A stretch of DNA of 64,000 bases, from positions 80,238 to 144,237 of the forward strand of contig CACIKV010000002.1 of assembly GCA_902587325.1 (NCBI GenBank), read 5' to 3'. The notes below the pieces were generated by a model. It searched no databases. It was not told where the DNA came from and saw only the letters and a program-made list of their open reading frames with translations. The stretch's first letter is position 1. Every line of letters begins with the position of its first letter. Below are positions 7,385 through 15,842 of the stretch, piece after piece. The DNA comes from an uncultured Bacteroidota bacterium. Lineage in GTDB: Bacteria > Bacteroidota > Bacteroidia > Flavobacteriales > Flavobacteriaceae. A program made the position numbers and the translations under genes.

Positions 7385-9676
7385 ATGAACAAACATATTT
7401 TACCAATAGCTATTTCACTATTACTTTTTTCAAGTAGTGTTATATCACAAAGGATACAAACCGAACAAATAAATACGAACAAGTTTAGACAATTAAATCA
7501 AGAATTTTCTTCACCTAACATGTTCAGAACTGCTTCTGGAGCACCAGGACCTGCATACTACCAACAACAAGCAGATTATAAGATTAATATTGAGTTAGAT
7601 GATTTAAATAAAAAAATTTATGGTGATGAAATAGTAACCTATACAAATAATTCACCTGATCAACTAGATTATTTGTGGGTGCAATTAGATCAAAATATAA
7701 GATCAAAAGATTCGCCAAGCTTAATTAGAGATAGTAGTAAGTTAGTTGAACCAGCATATATTCCTAATTCATTTGATGATGATTTTTTAAAAAAGCCATT
7801 TGATGGAGGATTTAATATAAATCACGTAAGGGGAATTGATAATAAGCCACTCGATTATTTTATAAATCAAACTATGATGAGGATTGATTTACCAGAGCCA
7901 CTGAAAACTGGACAAAGTTTTTCTTTTAAAGTTAAATGGAATTATAATATTAATAATCGATTAGAGGACAGAGGAAGATCTGGCTATGAGACGTTCCCAA
8001 GTGATGATAACAGAGCTTATACAATTGCTCAATTTTTTCCGAGAATGTGTGTTTACGATGAAGTTGAAGGCTGGCAAAATTATCAATTTTGGGGTGATGG
8101 TGAATTTGCTTTGCCATTTGGAAATTATGAAGTTAATATAACGGTTCCAGCAGATCATATTTTAGAGGCAACCGGTGAGTTAATTAATAGAAAAGAAGTA
8201 TATACAAAGGAAATGATGAAAAGGTTTAATCAGGCTAAAAAGTCATTTGATGAACCTGTTTTAATTGTAAATCAGGAAGAGGCTGAAATTACTGAAAAAT
8301 CCTTTTCAAAAGATAAAAAGACTTGGAAATTTATTGCAGAAAATGTTCGTGATTTTGCCTTTGCAACATCTCGAAAATATATTTTGGATATGATGGCGGT
8401 TAAAATTGGTCAAGATACTGTGATGGCTGTATCACTTTATCCTAGAGAGGGAAACCCAATGTGGGAGGATTTTTCTACCATTACTGTTGTTGAAACCTTA
8501 AAATTTTATTCTGATTATACATTTAATTATCCTTATCATAAAGCTGTTTCAGTTCATGCTCACAGAGTTGGAATGGAGTATCCAATGATATGTTTTAATT
8601 TTGGACGACCCAATATTGATGGATCATATTCTGATGATGAAAAATTCGGAATGATTGGTGTTATTGTTCATGAAATAGGTCATTTTTTCTTTCCTATGAT
8701 TGTCAATAGTGATGAAAGACAATGGGCCTGGATGGATGAAGGAATTAATACCTTCGTTCAATATTTAGCTGAACAAGAGTTTGGTAAAAAGTATCCTGAA
8801 ATTATTTATCCTTACAAAAACTTTCCATCTGACAGAGGACCTGCTGAAATGATAGTTGATTATATGAGTGTTGATCAGAATTATTTAGCTCCAATAATGT
8901 CTAATCCTGAAAATGTTTATAGTTTAGGTCCAAATGCATATGGCAAACCTGCAACTGCGCTTAATATTCTTAGGGAAACTATAATGGGTAGAGAATTGTT
9001 TGATTATGCATTTAAAAAATATTCAAACAGGTGGAAATTCAAACATCCAACCCCTGAAGATTTTTTTAGAACTATGGAAGATGCATCTGCTGTTGATCTT
9101 GATTGGTTTTGGAGAGGATGGTTTTATACAACTGATTATGTTGACATTGGAATTAAAGAAATTAATCAATACTATGTATCTCCAAACCCTAGTGAGGAGC
9201 TTAAAAAACTGTTGATCGATGAAATGGGAATTCCAAGGAATAGTTGGAGACCTTTAATTTTCTTAGATAAGTTCGAAAATGATAAAGAAAATAACAAAGA
9301 AAAAGCTCCGCTTGATAATTCTAAATTGCTTAATAATTATCTTAACGAAAACTATTCAAAAGAAGAAATCAGTAATTTAAATATTCCGAAGTATTATTAT
9401 GAGGTTATTTTTGATAAACCTGGAGGATTAGTAATGCCAATAATAATTGATATTGAATATGATGACGGTACAACTGAAAGAAAAAAATATCCTGCACAAG
9501 TATGGAGAAAAAATGATTTAGAAGTTAGAAAAGTATTGACAAGTAATAAAAAGATTTTAAGTATTAAACTTGATCCAGATAAAGAAACAGCGGATATTGA
9601 TGTATCAAATAATTCTTGGCCAAAAGTAGAAAGTAATTCAGATTTTGATAATTTTAAATCTAAAATAAAGGGATAA
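7385..9676 (+). CDS. M1 family zinc metallopeptidase, exported
   Basis: A 763-residue gluzincin aminopeptidase-like enzyme. It has a signal peptide (to about residue 22, ending VISQ) and an N-terminal beta-rich domain (residues about 60-330). The catalytic domain carries HEIGH at residues 429-433 and the third zinc ligand Glu452 in WMDEG, the HExxH-x18-E spacing of the family. In place of the classic GxMEN exopeptidase motif it has GMEYP just upstream, as in related Bacteroidota M1 proteins. The C-terminus contains a LDWFWRGWFY segment and a beta domain. It likely degrades peptides in the periplasm or at the surface. tatA follows with no gap. Confidence 0.92.
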   Translation: MNKHILPIAISLLLFSSSVISQRIQTEQINTNKFRQLNQEFSSPNMFRTASGAPGPAYYQQQADYKINIELDDLNKKIYGDEIVTYTNNSPDQLDYLWVQLDQNIRSKDSPSLIRDSSKLVEPAYIPNSFDDDFLKKPFDGGFNINHVRGIDNKPLDYFINQTMMRIDLPEPLKTGQSFSFKVKWNYNINNRLEDRGRSGYETFPSDDNRAYTIAQFFPRMCVYDEVEGWQNYQFWGDGEFALPFGNYEVNITVPADHILEATGELINRKEVYTKEMMKRFNQAKKSFDEPVLIVNQEEAEITEKSFSKDKKTWKFIAENVRDFAFATSRKYILDMMAVKIGQDTVMAVSLYPREGNPMWEDFSTITVVETLKFYSDYTFNYPYHKAVSVHAHRVGMEYPMICFNFGRPNIDGSYSDDEKFGMIGVIVHEIGHFFFPMIVNSDERQWAWMDEGINTFVQYLAEQEFGKKYPEIIYPYKNFPSDRGPAEMIVDYMSVDQNYLAPIMSNPENVYSLGPNAYGKPATALNILRETIMGRELFDYAFKKYSNRWKFKHPTPEDFFRTMEDASAVDLDWFWRGWFYTTDYVDIGIKEINQYYVSPNPSEELKKLLIDEMGIPRNSWRPLIFLDKFENDKENNKEKAPLDNSKLLNNYLNENYSKEEISNLNIPKYYYEVIFDKPGGLVMPIIIDIEYDDGTTERKKYPAQVWRKNDLEVRKVLTSNKKILSIKLDPDKETADIDVSNNSWPKVESNSDFDNFKSKIKG

Positions 9677-9943
9677 ATGGTTCTATTATTTATTAGCGGA
9701 GCGGAAATTTTAGTAATTTTTTTAATTATTCTTTTGCTTTTTGGAGCTGACAAGATCCCAGATATTGCAAAAGGTTTGGGTAAGGGGATAAGACAGGTTA
9801 AAGATGCAACCCAAGAGATTAAGTCTGAAATTCAAAAAAGTGCAAAAAAAAAGGGTATAGATACTAAAGAGATTTCTGATCAAATTGATAGTGTTAAGGA
9901 CGATATTGATGATTTAACAGGTTCGATCAGAAGAGATCTCTAG
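9677..9943 (+). CDS. tatA: Sec-independent translocase component TatA
   Basis: An 88-residue protein with the TatA/E layout: short N-terminal periplasmic piece, one transmembrane helix (residues about 6-22), a hinge with [16 protein letters not shown], then an amphipathic helix and a charged tail. It forms the pore of the twin-arginine translocase for folded proteins. The ATG directly follows the stop of the M1 peptidase gene, so the two are translationally coupled. tatC is not in the window. The 3' end overlaps the convergent O-methyltransferase gene by 4 bases. Confidence 0.93.
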   Translation: MVLLFISGAEILVIFLIILLLFGADKIPDIAKGLGKGIRQVKDATQEIKSEIQKSAKKKGIDTKEISDQIDSVKDDIDDLTGSIRRDL

Positions 9944-10584
9944 ATTTTTCTAATAAAACTTAACCCATCCCTTACTGGAAGAATAACAGTTTCAACTCTT
10001 TTGTCTGAATTTACCTTTTCGTTAAATTCCAAAATAGATTTTGTAGCTAAATCATCTTCCTCAACTTTGTCAAGTATTTTGCCACTCCAAAGGATATTAT
10101 CAGCGATAATAACTCCACCAGATTTAACCTTATCAATTATCAAATCAAAATATAAAGGATAATTTTCCTTATCAGCATCGATAAAAACAAGATCGAATTC
10201 AAAATATAGTTTATCAATTATTTTTATAGCATCACCTGTATATTGTATTACTTTTTTAGAAATTCCAGCTTTATTGAAATATTTATTTTGAATGTCTATT
10301 AATTCTTCATTATGGTCAATCGTATGAATAAAACCATTATCATCAAGACCTTCTGAAAAACAAATTGTTGAATAACCAGTGTAAGTTCCAATTTCAAGTA
10401 TAGAGCTAGGTCTTATTATTTTTGAAATCAGAGATAATATTCTTCCTTGATAATTTCCACTTAACATTCTAGGGTTTAATATTTTTAAATGAGTCTCCCT
10501 ATTTAACTCTTTTAATATTTCTGGTTCATCAGAACTTTTACTAAGTGTATAATCAAAAATTTTTTTATCAATAAAGTTTTTCAT
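9940..10584 (-). CDS. class I SAM-dependent O-methyltransferase (Methyltransf_3 type)
   Basis: A 214-residue protein of the catechol/caffeoyl-CoA O-methyltransferase-like family. Motif I is [16 protein letters not shown], the acidic end of strand 2 is IHTIDHNEE, and the metal-binding cluster reads [14 protein letters not shown] and [11 protein letters not shown] (Asp/Asp-Asn). A cation-dependent methyl transfer to a hydroxyl group is therefore expected; the substrate is unknown. It overlaps the flavin reductase gene by 4 bases and forms a two-gene unit with it. Confidence 0.88.
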   Translation of the reverse strand: MKNFIDKKIFDYTLSKSSDEPEILKELNRETHLKILNPRMLSGNYQGRILSLISKIIRPSSILEIGTYTGYSTICFSEGLDDNGFIHTIDHNEELIDIQNKYFNKAGISKKVIQYTGDAIKIIDKLYFEFDLVFIDADKENYPLYFDLIIDKVKSGGVIIADNILWSGKILDKVEEDDLATKSILEFNEKVNSDKRVETVILPVRDGLSFIRKI

Positions 10585-11198
10585 TTTTTTGGCCTAGCAT
10601 ATTCAAATCTATCAATTAGCTTAGTTTTTGCATAACCGTCGAGTCCATTAATAGTAACAGTTTCTGCTTTATCTAATCTTATCCATCCATCATCTTCTAG
10701 AAAATCTTTTCCAACATAAAGACATTCAATCGATGCAACAACAAGAATTGTATTATTCTCTTTAATATTATATTCATTCAAATATTTACAACCAAATTTA
10801 ATCTTTGAATTTTTTACAAAAGGAGCTTTAAAACCGTCAAGATATTCAGGTTCAAATTTTGTTTTTTCAAATTCTGAGATTTCTTTTGGATATTTAGCAG
10901 ATGTGTGATGAGCATCTTTAATGTCCTCAGCTTTTACATGATTAACTGTAAAATATTTTGTATTAAAGATGTTATTATACGTGTTTCTAGGAACAGTCCT
11001 TGGCCTCAGAACAAAACCAATCATCGCTGGATCACTTCCAAGGTGAGTGATAGAGCTGAATATTGCAAGATTTGTATTTCCTTCACTGTCTATTGAGCCC
11101 AGAAGATTTGCTGATTTGTATCCAGTACAACTATTTATAAGATTTAATCTATAAATTTTTTCTAAACTTTTAATTTTATTTTTATCAAATCGAACCAT
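10581..11198 (-). CDS. flavin reductase-like (FMN-binding split-barrel) protein
   Basis: A 205-residue protein with the flavin reductase-like domain: a SANLLGSIDSEGNTNLAIFSS strand pair, then the SDPAMIGFVLRP block followed by TxRNTYxNI and FTVNHV, characteristic of FMN-binding split barrels. Such proteins reduce flavin with NAD(P)H or bind flavin as stand-alone oxidoreductases. It is the first gene of the pair with the O-methyltransferase. A physiological partner oxygenase is not visible nearby. Confidence 0.83.
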   Translation of the reverse strand: MVRFDKNKIKSLEKIYRLNLINSCTGYKSANLLGSIDSEGNTNLAIFSSITHLGSDPAMIGFVLRPRTVPRNTYNNIFNTKYFTVNHVKAEDIKDAHHTSAKYPKEISEFEKTKFEPEYLDGFKAPFVKNSKIKFGCKYLNEYNIKENNTILVVASIECLYVGKDFLEDDGWIRLDKAETVTINGLDGYAKTKLIDRFEYARPKK

Positions 11199-11237
11199 AT
11201 ATTTTTATTAATTTAAAATTATGAAAATTAATAGCAA

Positions 11238-11435
11238 TTGGAAACTAAATTTAAAATAGCAACAACCTTTTTAGTAATTGGTATTATTTGTTTTTTAGTA
11301 TTTTACTTAATCGATTCTCAAGTTGATGAAAATGGAATAATACAAGAACCATTTTTTTTATTACCTATAGGTTTTACAAGTTTACTATTATCTATTTTCT
11401 TATTTATCTTGTTTGCTGTTATAAAAAAAAAATAG
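11238..11435 (+). CDS. small two-helix membrane protein (DUF3955-like)
   Basis: A 65-residue protein with two predicted transmembrane helices (about residues 7-26 and 40-62) joined by a short loop with VDENGIIQEPFFLLPIG. The loop resembles the DUF3955 family, whose members share a YxxxxxVDxxGxLxEPFxLIPxG pattern; the assignment is from memory. The start is a TTG at 11238 because no ATG exists in frame. The gene ends at a clear bidirectional terminator. Function unknown. Confidence 0.65.
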   Translation: METKFKIATTFLVIGIICFLVFYLIDSQVDENGIIQEPFFLLPIGFTSLLLSIFLFILFAVIKKK

Positions 11436-11453
11436 GATTCAATTTGAATCCTA
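11433..11453. terminator. bidirectional Rho-independent terminator
   Basis: An 8-bp perfect stem TAGGATTC/GAATCCTA with the 5-base loop AATTT sits between two converging genes. On the plus strand it is followed by a T-rich stretch; on the minus strand it is followed at once by a run of ten T (11423-11432 region). The arrangement fits termination of both the small membrane protein gene and the lipoprotein gene at 11482-12117. Confidence 0.8.
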
Positions 11454-11481
11454 CTTTAATTTTTTAGTTGTATTATAAAAT

Positions 11482-12117
11482 TTAATTTTTTCTTTCCTTG
11501 GTGTCCTTTTGTTCACAAGTTTCTTTTAATTCTTGTAAATCTTTTTCACTATCCATCACTTTTTCAATGAGATTTTTATCATCATCATAAAATGTTACAG
11601 TGACAGGGAATAATAATTTAATTTCTTTTCTATCTGACTTACTTTCTGAGTTGTAAGTTTTAACAACATCGCAATGTTCTTTTCTATCATTAACTTTAAT
11701 AATTTTTCCATCTGGAAGTTCAAGCGAGAGCGGATATTTAAGTTTAAAACATGGCTTGCTTCTTTTCTTTTTATCTTTTTTGTCAAAATCTTTACTTCTT
11801 TCTAATTTTCTGCCATCAGTATCAAAAAAAACATCGCCAGATTTAATTCCCATGTTAAATACATCAATTGACATCATTCCTAATTGATAACCAAGGCTAG
11901 GAGCCAGTTTTGCATCTTCGATAAAATCATCAGGCATTTCATTAGAAATAGAATTTTTTATTAAATAAGGTAAATCATTTTCTAAAACTGAAATTTTATC
12001 CTCCGAATTAATAATAGCATCAATTAGTTCATCGTCAGTCAATATATTTTCAACTTCACAGGAATTGATAAATAATAACAATATTGGAAGGAATAAAAGT
12101 TTTGAGTAATACTTCAT
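11482..12117 (-). CDS. lipoprotein of unknown function
   Basis: A 211-residue predicted lipoprotein: signal with lipobox-like LLLFINSC (Cys20). An acidic helical region follows, then a lysine/aspartate-rich linker (residues about 105-120). The C-terminal domain has CFKLKYPLSLELPDG, DVVKTYNSES and LLFPVTVTFYDDD. The repeated 'YPLSL-LPDG' and 'FPVTV-YDDD' strands look like an internally duplicated beta hairpin and resemble hypothetical lipoproteins of marine Bacteroidota. I do not recognise a named family. It is expressed leftwards and ends at the terminator at 11433. Confidence 0.7.
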   Translation of the reverse strand: MKYYSKLLFLPILLLFINSCEVENILTDDELIDAIINSEDKISVLENDLPYLIKNSISNEMPDDFIEDAKLAPSLGYQLGMMSIDVFNMGIKSGDVFFDTDGRKLERSKDFDKKDKKKRSKPCFKLKYPLSLELPDGKIIKVNDRKEHCDVVKTYNSESKSDRKEIKLLFPVTVTFYDDDKNLIEKVMDSEKDLQELKETCEQKDTKERKN

Positions 12118-12160
12118 TTTAATTTTTTATAAAAATACTAAAATATTAGTAATCATGTAA

Positions 12161-12580
12161 CTATGAAATATAGTTTTCAGTATTTTTAGCTTTTTCTTCC
12201 ATGATTTTTCTTATGAATGAGTGATCATTTTCTGATTTAACTTTGATTTTTAAAAATTTACTATCAACATTAAATGTGTATTCTTTTTCAGTGACTTTAA
12301 AAACTACCAATTTATAGTACGGTATTGCTAAACCATATGTCTCTAAAAGTGACCTAAAATATATGATAATACCTTTCGTTCTTAACTCAATATTACAATG
12401 ATTTGTATTTTGATCAAGAATTAACAGATTTTCTATCCCTTTATTTGCTTTAGTAATTAATAACTTTCCAGAACCAACACCTCCTTTTTTTATTTTTTCA
12501 AAAAAAGAATATGAGTTTCCAATTAAATCATCAATTTCATTTTTAATATTATCATTTTTATACGAAACATTTCTTAACAT
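12161..12580 (-). CDS. conserved hypothetical protein
   Basis: A 139-residue cytoplasmic protein without signal or membrane segment. The central part (LLITKANKGIENLLILD, NIELRTKGIIIYFRSLLETYGLAIPYYKLVVFK, YTFNVDSKFLKIKVK) reads as successive beta strands and resembles a short hypothetical protein that I recall as common in Flavobacteriia. No catalytic motif is evident. It is divergent to the Kelch-type lipoprotein gene with 34 bases between, so their promoters must overlap. Function unknown. Confidence 0.68.
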   Translation of the reverse strand: MLRNVSYKNDNIKNEIDDLIGNSYSFFEKIKKGGVGSGKLLITKANKGIENLLILDQNTNHCNIELRTKGIIIYFRSLLETYGLAIPYYKLVVFKVTEKEYTFNVDSKFLKIKVKSENDHSFIRKIMEEKAKNTENYIS

Positions 12581-12614
12581 GTAAAATAAATATCAATAAT
12601 TATACTAAATTTAA

Positions 12615-13625
12615 TTGTTGAAAAATTTAATTTCATTATTTATATTAATACTATTAGTTCTGTCTTGTAGTGACAACAATAATGACTCAGAGCTGGCTGA
12701 ATCCCCTTGTATTGAGGCTGATTATGTGTCATTTAAAACCTCAACCAGTCTAACCAGCTCAAGAGGCTATGGTTCATCAACTTTTTTAAATAATAATATT
12801 TACATATCCAGAGGAGCAAAATTAAATATCGATGGTGTTTCTAATTCACGTACAAGTGATATAATTAGGTACGATACTAATAATGAAACTTGGTCTGAAA
12901 TTACAAACGATCTCATTAGTCTGAGATACGGAGATATAGAAATTTATAATTCAAAAATTTATTTACTTAATGGCGATATAAGTGGTGGAGGTCTTAATAA
13001 TTCAGTCGAAGTTTTTGATTTAACAACTAATGAACTAAAAATATTAAATGGTATAAACCCTTATCCTGTCAGAGAAAATGGAAGTGATATTTGGAAATTT
13101 CATAATATTATTTTTTTTGGTGGAACAGATGAAAATGGAGATTGCTCAGACAAAATTGTAAAATATAATTTAAACGATAATTCATTTGAATTAATAGGTA
13201 ATCTTCCAGTTGCTATTTGTAATACTAAGGGTCAGATAATAAACGATAAATTATATATTATAGCAGGATATTTAGGATCAGAAGTGCTTAACAAAATTTT
13301 AGTGTATGATTTAAATAATAATTCTTTGATAGACGAAATTTCAATCCCGGTCTCAATTTCTGCTCACACAACTTCAAAATATAAAGACAAAATTTTCATA
13401 AAAGGTGATTATAATATCCAAAATTTATTTGCTGTTTTTGATACAGATGATAATTCATTTAGAATTATTGAAAGTGATGTTGCAAACTCTAGACATTTAA
13501 TGTCTGAAATAGTTAATGGAAAATTTTATGTTTTTGGAGGTAATACAACATCTCAATTTTCTACTATGACTGATAAAGTTCAGTACTTAGATCTAGATAA
13601 CGAGGGTTATTTTTGTTATGATTAA
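12615..13625 (+). CDS. Kelch-repeat lipoprotein
   Basis: A 336-residue protein with a lipoprotein signal (lipobox-like LLVLSC, Cys18) and a beta-propeller of about six Kelch-type blades. Each blade has an N-x-I-Y-I/L strand and a V-x-x-x-D/Y-x-x-x-N-x-W/F pattern, for example IIRYDTNNETWSEI, SVEVFDLTTNEL, KIVKYNLNDNSFELI and ILVYDLNNNSL. Such surface or periplasmic propellers usually bind proteins or glycans. It starts with TTG (12615) or the adjacent TTG (12618); no ATG is available before the signal peptide. It is a single gene ending just before tRNA-Val. Confidence 0.82.
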   Translation: MLKNLISLFILILLVLSCSDNNNDSELAESPCIEADYVSFKTSTSLTSSRGYGSSTFLNNNIYISRGAKLNIDGVSNSRTSDIIRYDTNNETWSEITNDLISLRYGDIEIYNSKIYLLNGDISGGGLNNSVEVFDLTTNELKILNGINPYPVRENGSDIWKFHNIIFFGGTDENGDCSDKIVKYNLNDNSFELIGNLPVAICNTKGQIINDKLYIIAGYLGSEVLNKILVYDLNNNSLIDEISIPVSISAHTTSKYKDKIFIKGDYNIQNLFAVFDTDDNSFRIIESDVANSRHLMSEIVNGKFYVFGGNTTSQFSTMTDKVQYLDLDNEGYFCYD

Positions 13626-13641
13626 TTGAGAATTTGTTTTG

Positions 13642-13716
13642 GGGTGATTAGCTCAGTTGGTTCAGAGCACTACCTTGACAGGGTAGGGGTCACTGGTTCG
13701 AATCCAGTATCACCCA
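13642..13716 (+). tRNA. tRNA-Val (anticodon GAC)
   Basis: A complete 75-base cloverleaf. The acceptor stem is GGGTGAT/ATCACCC with discriminator A. The D-arm is AGCTCAGTTGGTTCAGAGC. The anticodon stem CTACC/GGTAG carries the loop TTGACAG, giving GAC. The T-arm is CACTGG-TTCGAAT-CCAGT(A). CCA is not encoded. Its last 21 bases and the next three are repeated, with one mismatch, at 15905-15928. Confidence 0.97.
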
Positions 13717-13719
13717 CAA
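13696..13719 (+). repeat. left copy of a 24-base direct repeat (tRNA-Val 3' end)
   Basis: The T-loop, acceptor strand and first flanking bases of tRNA-Val recur at 15905-15928, with the only difference at 13702 (A) versus 15911 (G). Repeats of a tRNA 3' end at this distance are what tRNA-targeting integrases leave as attL/attR. A 10-base inverted fragment of the right copy's T-loop (GACTCGAACT) also lies at 13776-13785. No integrase is present. Confidence 0.75.
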
Positions 13720-13826
13720 AAAAATACACACTGATTATCAACGCTTTACAAAACTAAAAATTGTTCCCAAATTTTGACTCGAACTAGTGAAAATTTAATT
13801 TTTGTAATTAGAAACCTAACATTTTC

Positions 13827-14885
13827 TCAGAATATTGTATCCCTTTGGTTTGTAAAGTATTTTAAATTATTAGATATTTTTTTATTTGATTTTTCTCTTA
13901 TAAAATCAATTAAAATTTTATCAATGATTTTCTTATTTTCATCAGGATAAGTCATCCTAATTAAATTAACTTTTTTAATCCATTTTCTAATCTTACTAAT
14001 TGAGTTTTTATTAAGTGTTTTTAGAACTTTAACTCCCATTTTGTCTAAGGCAACTGCGTTCATATGTTGTTCAAATTGATATTTCATTGGAATAACCAGT
14101 AATTTTTTTCCAAGAAATAGTGCTTCAGATGGAGTTTCAAAACCAGAATTACATATTACTCCTGAACACGACAATAAACTTTCTTCAAACTCCTCATATC
14201 CTGTAGGAAAAAATGAAATATTTCCTCTCCTATACTTCTGCTTTGTATGTTGGGAAAAAACATGCCAATTTTGCTTGTATATTTTTGAAAATATAGCATA
14301 AAGATACTCATCTGAATATGATGGTAAATATGTAGTTATATGAGAACCATTTTTAATTTCTTTATTTCTTAGGTTGGATTTTATTATTGGGAAAAAAAAA
14401 TTTCTATCATATTTTTTAAAATGAAATCCATAGCCTTTCTTAATAGGTGAATAATATTTTAAAATAAATGACTGAATCAGATTCACTTTTGATCCTTTTG
14501 GTACTTTATGTGATAATAAAGAGAATTGATGACTCAATGCAATACAATTTTTTTTTCTTTTAAATAAACATGCCCAAGCAGATATAGGTTCAAAATCATT
14601 AATTATTAAATCGTATTTGTTAACTGGACAATTATAAATCTCTCTAATAAATGTTATTGGATTGAATAATTTAAATGTCTTGAAAAAATCAATTCCTCCT
14701 TTTTTTCCAAATACAAAACTCAAGCCTTTATATTGATATTTTATATCATATTTCAATTTTAATGATGATTGAGTTCCACTAATCAACACATCAACCTCAG
14801 CTCGATTTTTAAAAATTTTAATTAATTCATTTGCTCTAATTATATGTCCGTTTCCTGTTGACTGAACTGCGTATAAAATTTTCAT
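13827..14885 (-). CDS. GT-B fold glycosyltransferase (GT28/MurG-like C-terminal domain)
   Basis: A 352-residue glycosyltransferase. The N-terminal Rossmann half begins MKILYAVQSTGNGHIIRANEL, with the GxGH nucleotide-sugar/acceptor loop. The C-terminal half has CSGVICNSGFETPSEALFLGKKLLVIPM followed by QFEQHMNA, the donor-binding signature of GT28-like enzymes. It overlaps the LpxH-like gene by 4 bases. This pairing recurs in Flavobacteriia (recalled), suggesting work on a lipid-linked or lipid A-like substrate. Donor and acceptor are unknown. Both genes lie between two copies of the tRNA-Val 3' end. Confidence 0.82.
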   Translation of the reverse strand: MKILYAVQSTGNGHIIRANELIKIFKNRAEVDVLISGTQSSLKLKYDIKYQYKGLSFVFGKKGGIDFFKTFKLFNPITFIREIYNCPVNKYDLIINDFEPISAWACLFKRKKNCIALSHQFSLLSHKVPKGSKVNLIQSFILKYYSPIKKGYGFHFKKYDRNFFFPIIKSNLRNKEIKNGSHITTYLPSYSDEYLYAIFSKIYKQNWHVFSQHTKQKYRRGNISFFPTGYEEFEESLLSCSGVICNSGFETPSEALFLGKKLLVIPMKYQFEQHMNAVALDKMGVKVLKTLNKNSISKIRKWIKKVNLIRMTYPDENKKIIDKILIDFIREKSNKKISNNLKYFTNQRDTIF

Positions 14886-15718
14886 GATTTAAAATTTTTA
14901 AGCATAGATTCAAAAAGTTCGTTTGTTGATTTATCAATTGTTGATTTTCTTTCTTTTTTCAGATTTTTGAAATTATTAGGATCATATTCGAACAAACTCC
15001 AACTATCATTGTTGTATTCCAGTGAAGTTAAATTTTCTATCCAATCTCCAGAGTTCAAATATGTTATTTTTTTTCCCTTATTAATTTGATCCCTAATAAC
15101 TGGTTGATGTATGTGTCCACAGACAACAAAATCATAATTATTTTCACGAGCTATCCCGAGAGCAATATCTTCAAATTGATTGACATATTTCACTGCTTCC
15201 TTGACCTTGTATTTTATGTATTTAGAAAATGATATTTTTCCTTTACCCCTCCATTCCCTAAAACGATTAACAGTAAAATTTAATCTAATCAAAAAATCAT
15301 ATCCTATTCCTCCTAATTTTGCGACCCATTTAGAATACTTCATTGTTATATCAAATACATCACCATGAAAAAACCAAGCTTTTTTACCATTTAATTTTAA
15401 AACTGCTTTATTACTAATTTTAAAATTTTTCATTCCATAACCATTAAATTTCCTAAGAACTTCATCATGATTTCCTGGTAAATAATAAATCTTGGTTCCT
15501 TTAGATAAAAAATCTAAGAGTATTCTTATTACTTTCAAATGAGATTTTGGAAAGTACTTTTTTTTGAACTGCCATATATCAATTATATCACCATTTAGAA
15601 TGATTTTTTTAGGTTTGATAGTTCTCAAATAATTAATTAATTCATCAGCTCTGCACCCTCGTGTACCTAGGTGAATATCTGAAAGAACAACTAAATCTAT
15701 TAGTCTTTTTTTATACAT
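14882..15718 (-). CDS. metallophosphoesterase, UDP-2,3-diacylglucosamine diphosphatase (LpxH)-like
   Basis: A calcineurin-like phosphoesterase with all metal motifs in order: SDIHLG (D-x-H), LNGDIID (GD), GNHDE (GNH[DE]), FFHGDVFD and VCGHIHQP (GHxH). LpxH-type proteins hydrolyse UDP-2,3-diacylglucosamine to lipid X in lipid A synthesis; this longer class (278 residues) is related, but its substrate is not proven. I prefer the ATG at 15718 (MYKKRLIDLVVLSDIH), which gives the usual N-terminus; an ATG at 15748 would add ten residues. A strong hairpin sits about 65 bases upstream of the chosen start. Confidence 0.83.
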   Translation of the reverse strand: MYKKRLIDLVVLSDIHLGTRGCRADELINYLRTIKPKKIILNGDIIDIWQFKKKYFPKSHLKVIRILLDFLSKGTKIYYLPGNHDEVLRKFNGYGMKNFKISNKAVLKLNGKKAWFFHGDVFDITMKYSKWVAKLGGIGYDFLIRLNFTVNRFREWRGKGKISFSKYIKYKVKEAVKYVNQFEDIALGIARENNYDFVVCGHIHQPVIRDQINKGKKITYLNSGDWIENLTSLEYNNDSWSLFEYDPNNFKNLKKERKSTIDKSTNELFESMLKNFKS

Positions 15719-15783
15719 ACTTGATAATATGACTGTAATGTGAATCAAATGTTTTTAAAATAATAAGATAATGTTAAAATTTA

Positions 15784-15820
15784 AAAATTAATGTGGACAG
15801 AATCTGTCTACATTAATTTT
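15784..15820. other. strong inverted repeat (17-bp stem, 3-base loop)
   Basis: AAAATTAATGTGGACAG pairs with CTGTCTACATTAATTTT around the loop AAT, with one G-T wobble. It lies between the LpxH-like gene start and the tRNA-Val remnant. It is followed on both strands by T-rich sequence, so it could terminate transcription in either direction, act as a 5' untranslated structure of the leftward pair, or be a recombination palindrome. Confidence 0.6.
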
Positions 15821-15842
15821 CATTAGTTTTGTTTAAGTGAAA

